Part shown: one piece after another, positions 6,109-6,487 of the stretch
Layout of the letters: each line of letters begins with the position of its first letter
How positions within the stretch are numbered: the first letter of the stretch is position 1
Source: Candidatus Thorarchaeota archaeon
Lineage (GTDB): Archaea; Asgardarchaeota; Thorarchaeia; Thorarchaeales; Thorarchaeaceae
DNA: 6,487 nucleotides
Assembly: GCA_018238825.1 (NCBI GenBank)
Contig: JABCSP010000126.1
Location: 1-6,487, forward strand
Reading direction: 5' to 3'
Notes under the pieces: model-generated
Seen by the model: only the letters and a program-made list of their open reading frames with translations
Databases searched by the model: none
What the model was told of the DNA's origin: nothing
Program-made: the position numbers and the translations under genes

Positions 6109-6487
6109 ATGGGCGAAATTCACTATTGTGCACCAGGCCATATCTTTTGCAGAGCAAAAAAGATACTTCTCGCAGTTGATGGAAGTGAAGGTTCTGCTAG
6201 AGCTGCCACAGCCGCTTTTGAAGTGGCAGAAATGACAAAATCTAAACTATTCATTCTCCATGTCATTCCCACTCCAATAGTTAAGCAGGTTGCCTTGATG
6301 TCCGATGGCAATGTCGATGACATTCTAGCTAAATACTCCATAAAAGGTGAAACACTTCTAGAAGGGATTAAGGAGGTATCAAAGGAATATGGAATTGACA
6401 TCGAGCTTATAATGGACCGTGGATTCCCTTCTGAACGGATTTTGGCTCATGTCAATGAACTAGGTATTGACTTGGTAGTAATTGGTT
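6109..6487 (+). CDS. Universal stress protein, UspA family (3' end outside window)
   Basis: The window holds 126 complete codons of a protein usually about 140-150 residues long. Family marks are the first beta strand and loop KKILLAVDGS (17-26) with the following helix SARAATAAFEVAE, a second strand LFILHVIP, the GxP motif (G105-F-P107) before helix ERILAHV, and strand DLVVIG ending at G126. G126 would be the first Gly of the ATP-binding G-x2-G-x9-G-(S/T) motif, the rest of which lies beyond the edge, so ATP binding cannot be judged. Usp proteins are small cytoplasmic dimers linked to stress survival or to regulation of partner proteins. The N-terminus carries 16 extra residues with H5, C7, H11 and C14. 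ATG 6109 is the only possible start, since an in-frame TAG lies upstream and no ATG, GTG or TTG comes between it and the first strand. Confidence 0.88.
   Translation, partial: MGEIHYCAPGHIFCRAKKILLAVDGSEGSARAATAAFEVAEMTKSKLFILHVIPTPIVKQVALMSDGNVDDILAKYSIKGETLLEGIKEVSKEYGIDIELIMDRGFPSERILAHVNELGIDLVVIG

Noticed and set aside
6123..6401. Minus-strand frame of 92 codons opposite the universal stress protein
   Set aside because: It is antisense to a recognisable Usp reading frame and shows no domain, promoter or ribosome-binding site of its own.

Overview
This 6.5 kb window looks archaeal, and by the style of its surface protein I would place it with the Asgard archaea, probably a Thorarchaeota-like lineage. 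That placement is inference. The evidence is a very large, Asn/Asp/Thr-rich secreted protein with repeats of the W...P...G...Y.L.A.D.(S/A)GI..W...F.ID...G...N.T...G.Y.L.V.VNDT type, together with an AmpS-like metallopeptidase, a multi-spanning membrane protein of the DUF6159 type and a short UspA protein. No rRNA, tRNA or informational gene is present to settle the taxonomy.

Layout: positions 1-3316 (minus) hold the N-terminal 1105 residues of a giant secreted or surface-anchored protein that runs off the left edge. It has a signal peptide, several all-beta domains, a tandem pair of about 90-97-residue domains and then at least four 86-88-residue Ig/cadherin-like repeats dense in N-glycosylation sequons. 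A 170-base gap precedes 3487-4515 (minus), an M29-type (AmpS/COG2309) aminopeptidase-like protein with all six expected active-site residues. A 105-base gap with a hairpin plus T8 terminator separates it from 4621-5997 (minus), a membrane protein of about 10-11 helices with a DUF6159-like core, a TTG start and a strong Shine-Dalgarno site. A 111-base divergent promoter region follows. At 6109 (plus) a universal stress protein begins and runs off the right edge, apparently from a leaderless transcript.

The three minus-strand genes are co-oriented, but their gaps, a terminator and separate candidate promoters suggest independent transcription units rather than one operon. I see no shared pathway: the surface protein works outside the cell, the peptidase in the cytoplasm, the DUF6159 protein in the membrane and the Usp in the cytoplasm. 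There is no CRISPR array, mobile element, phage or defence module. I find no convincing new multi-gene system. The most interesting points are the surface-protein architecture, the archaeal hairpin terminator, the Cys/His extension of the Usp protein and the extra four-helix module on the DUF6159 protein.
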